Source of the DNA: Bacteroides sp. CAG:709
GTDB lineage: Bacteria > Bacteroidota > Bacteroidia > Bacteroidales > UBA932
NCBI GenBank assembly: GCA_000434935.1
Contig: FR882185.1
Coordinates: 6,555-13,331 of the forward strand
Reading direction: 5' to 3'
Length of the DNA: 6,777 nt
The notes under the pieces were generated by a model, which saw only the letters and a program-made list of their open reading frames with translations, was not told where the DNA came from and ran no database searches. The translations under genes and the position numbers were made by a program. Shown one piece after another: positions 5,895 through 6,777 of this stretch; positions within the stretch are counted from its first letter, which is position 1, and each line of letters begins with the position of its first letter.

Positions 5895-6777
5895 ATGGAA
5901 ACTCAGAATACTAAAGGATATCTGAACATGCAGCTGCTCCGTTTTACGACGGCGGGCAGCGTGGATGACGGCAAGAGTACATTGATCGGAAGGCTTCTCT
6001 ATGATTCGAAGTCGATTTTCGAGGATCAGCTCGAAGCTGTCGAAGAGGCATCTCGTAGCCGTGGCAATGAGGAGGTCAATCTGGCCCTTCTTACCGACGG
6101 CCTTCGTGCGGAAAGGGAGCAGGGCATCACTATCGATGTCGCATACCGCTATTTCGCTACGCCGAAACGTAAATTCATCATCGCCGATACTCCGGGCCAC
6201 ATCCAGTATACCAGAAACATGGTTACCGGTGCGTCTACTGCCGACCTCGCCGTGATTCTCGTGGATGCACGCCACGGTATCATGGAGCAGACCGTAAGGC
6301 ATTCATACATAGCGTCTTTGCTTGCCATCAAGGAGGTTGTCGTATGTGTCAACAAGATGGACCTCGTGGACTTCTCGCAGGAAGTGTTCGACAAGATAGT
6401 GGCTGACTACAAGGAAATGTCATCATCCATTGAGCTTGGCAATGTGACATTCATTCCTATTTCCGCGAAACTTGGCGATAATGTCGTGAACAAGTCAGAG
6501 AACATGCCTTGGTACACTGGAAAGGCATTGCTTGATTTCCTTGAGACTGTCCAGCTGCCTGTGGAATCAGAGGACAGCATGCGTCTTCCGGTGCAGTATG
6601 TGGTGAGACCAATTTCCGACAAGTTCCCGGATTTCAGGGGCTATGCAGGAAGGCTCGCGGAAGGCTCCATCAAAAAGGGTGACAAGATAAAGGTCTATCC
6701 TTCAGAGATGACATCTTCTGTTACAGGTGTTTATCTTGGCGAAAAGGAACTGGAGACCGCCGTTTCTCCCGAGTCGG
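5895..6777 (+). CDS. cysN: Sulfate adenylyltransferase subunit 1 (CysN), GTPase, N-terminal part (cut by window edge)
   Basis: From ATG 5895 the frame is open to the window end, giving 294 residues of a protein that normally has at least about 420. All GTPase motifs are visible: P-loop AGSVDDGKST (20-29), switch I GIT with Thr79, DTPGH (98-102), NKMD (153-156) and SAK (190-192). QYTRNMVTGAS and QYVVRPISDKFPDFRGYAGR, at the start of the beta-barrel domain II, are typical of CysN rather than of EF-Tu. CysN hydrolyses GTP to drive APS formation by CysD. Because the C-terminus is missing, it cannot be told whether this is CysN alone or a CysN-CysC fusion that also carries APS kinase; no separate cysC is seen in the window. 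The short N-terminal extension (METQNTKGYL) before LLRFTTAGSVDDG is normal for the family. Confidence 0.96.
   Translation, partial: METQNTKGYLNMQLLRFTTAGSVDDGKSTLIGRLLYDSKSIFEDQLEAVEEASRSRGNEEVNLALLTDGLRAEREQGITIDVAYRYFATPKRKFIIADTPGHIQYTRNMVTGASTADLAVILVDARHGIMEQTVRHSYIASLLAIKEVVVCVNKMDLVDFSQEVFDKIVADYKEMSSSIELGNVTFIPISAKLGDNVVNKSENMPWYTGKALLDFLETVQLPVESEDSMRLPVQYVVRPISDKFPDFRGYAGRLAEGSIKKGDKIKVYPSEMTSSVTGVYLGEKELETAVSPES

Overview
The window looks like chromosomal DNA from a member of the Bacteroidota, probably Bacteroidales. Three things point there. Gene starts lack convincing Shine-Dalgarno sequences and instead follow A/T-rich leaders. Several promoters carry the phylum-specific -7 element TAnnTTTG (TATCTTTG, TATATTTG, TAACTTTG). 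The PstS domain has the Bacteroidota-style wording (SGAFALYPLA, TRSDACGAA, PPARDLYFVS). The exact genus cannot be read from the sequence; this is inference from recalled family sequences.

Layout, left to right. (1) Minus strand, 1-350: the N-terminal 116 residues of an Fe-S/FAD/NAD(P) oxidoreductase of the GltD / dihydropyrimidine-dehydrogenase-alpha type, cut by the window edge, with a well-formed promoter at 377-410. (2) Minus strand, 476-1063: a small lipoprotein nitroreductase. (3) A divergent intergenic region, 1064-1266, with an AGATT-repeat cluster just upstream of a -7 element. (4) Plus strand, 1267-4826: a tightly packed phosphate ABC transporter operon. Its genes are a fused PstS-PstC lipoprotein/permease, PstA and a divergent PstB, with gaps of only 2 and 3 nt. 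No phoU follows pstB within the window. (5) Plus strand, 4911-6777: cysD and the start of cysN, the two subunits of GTP-driven ATP sulfurylase, preceded by their own candidate promoter at 4844-4851.

Functionally, the centre of the window encodes high-affinity phosphate uptake. The PstS part captures phosphate on the outer face of the inner membrane, PstC and PstA form the channel, and PstB powers it. The right side encodes the first step of sulfate activation (sulfate + ATP to APS + PPi). The two are consecutive and co-directional, but the promoter between them suggests separate transcription units. There is no mobile element, RNA gene or CRISPR array. The points most worth a second look are the PstS-PstC fusion with its extra topology-correcting helix, a perfect EF-hand-like loop in the PstS domain, and non-canonical signature and Walker B residues in PstB.
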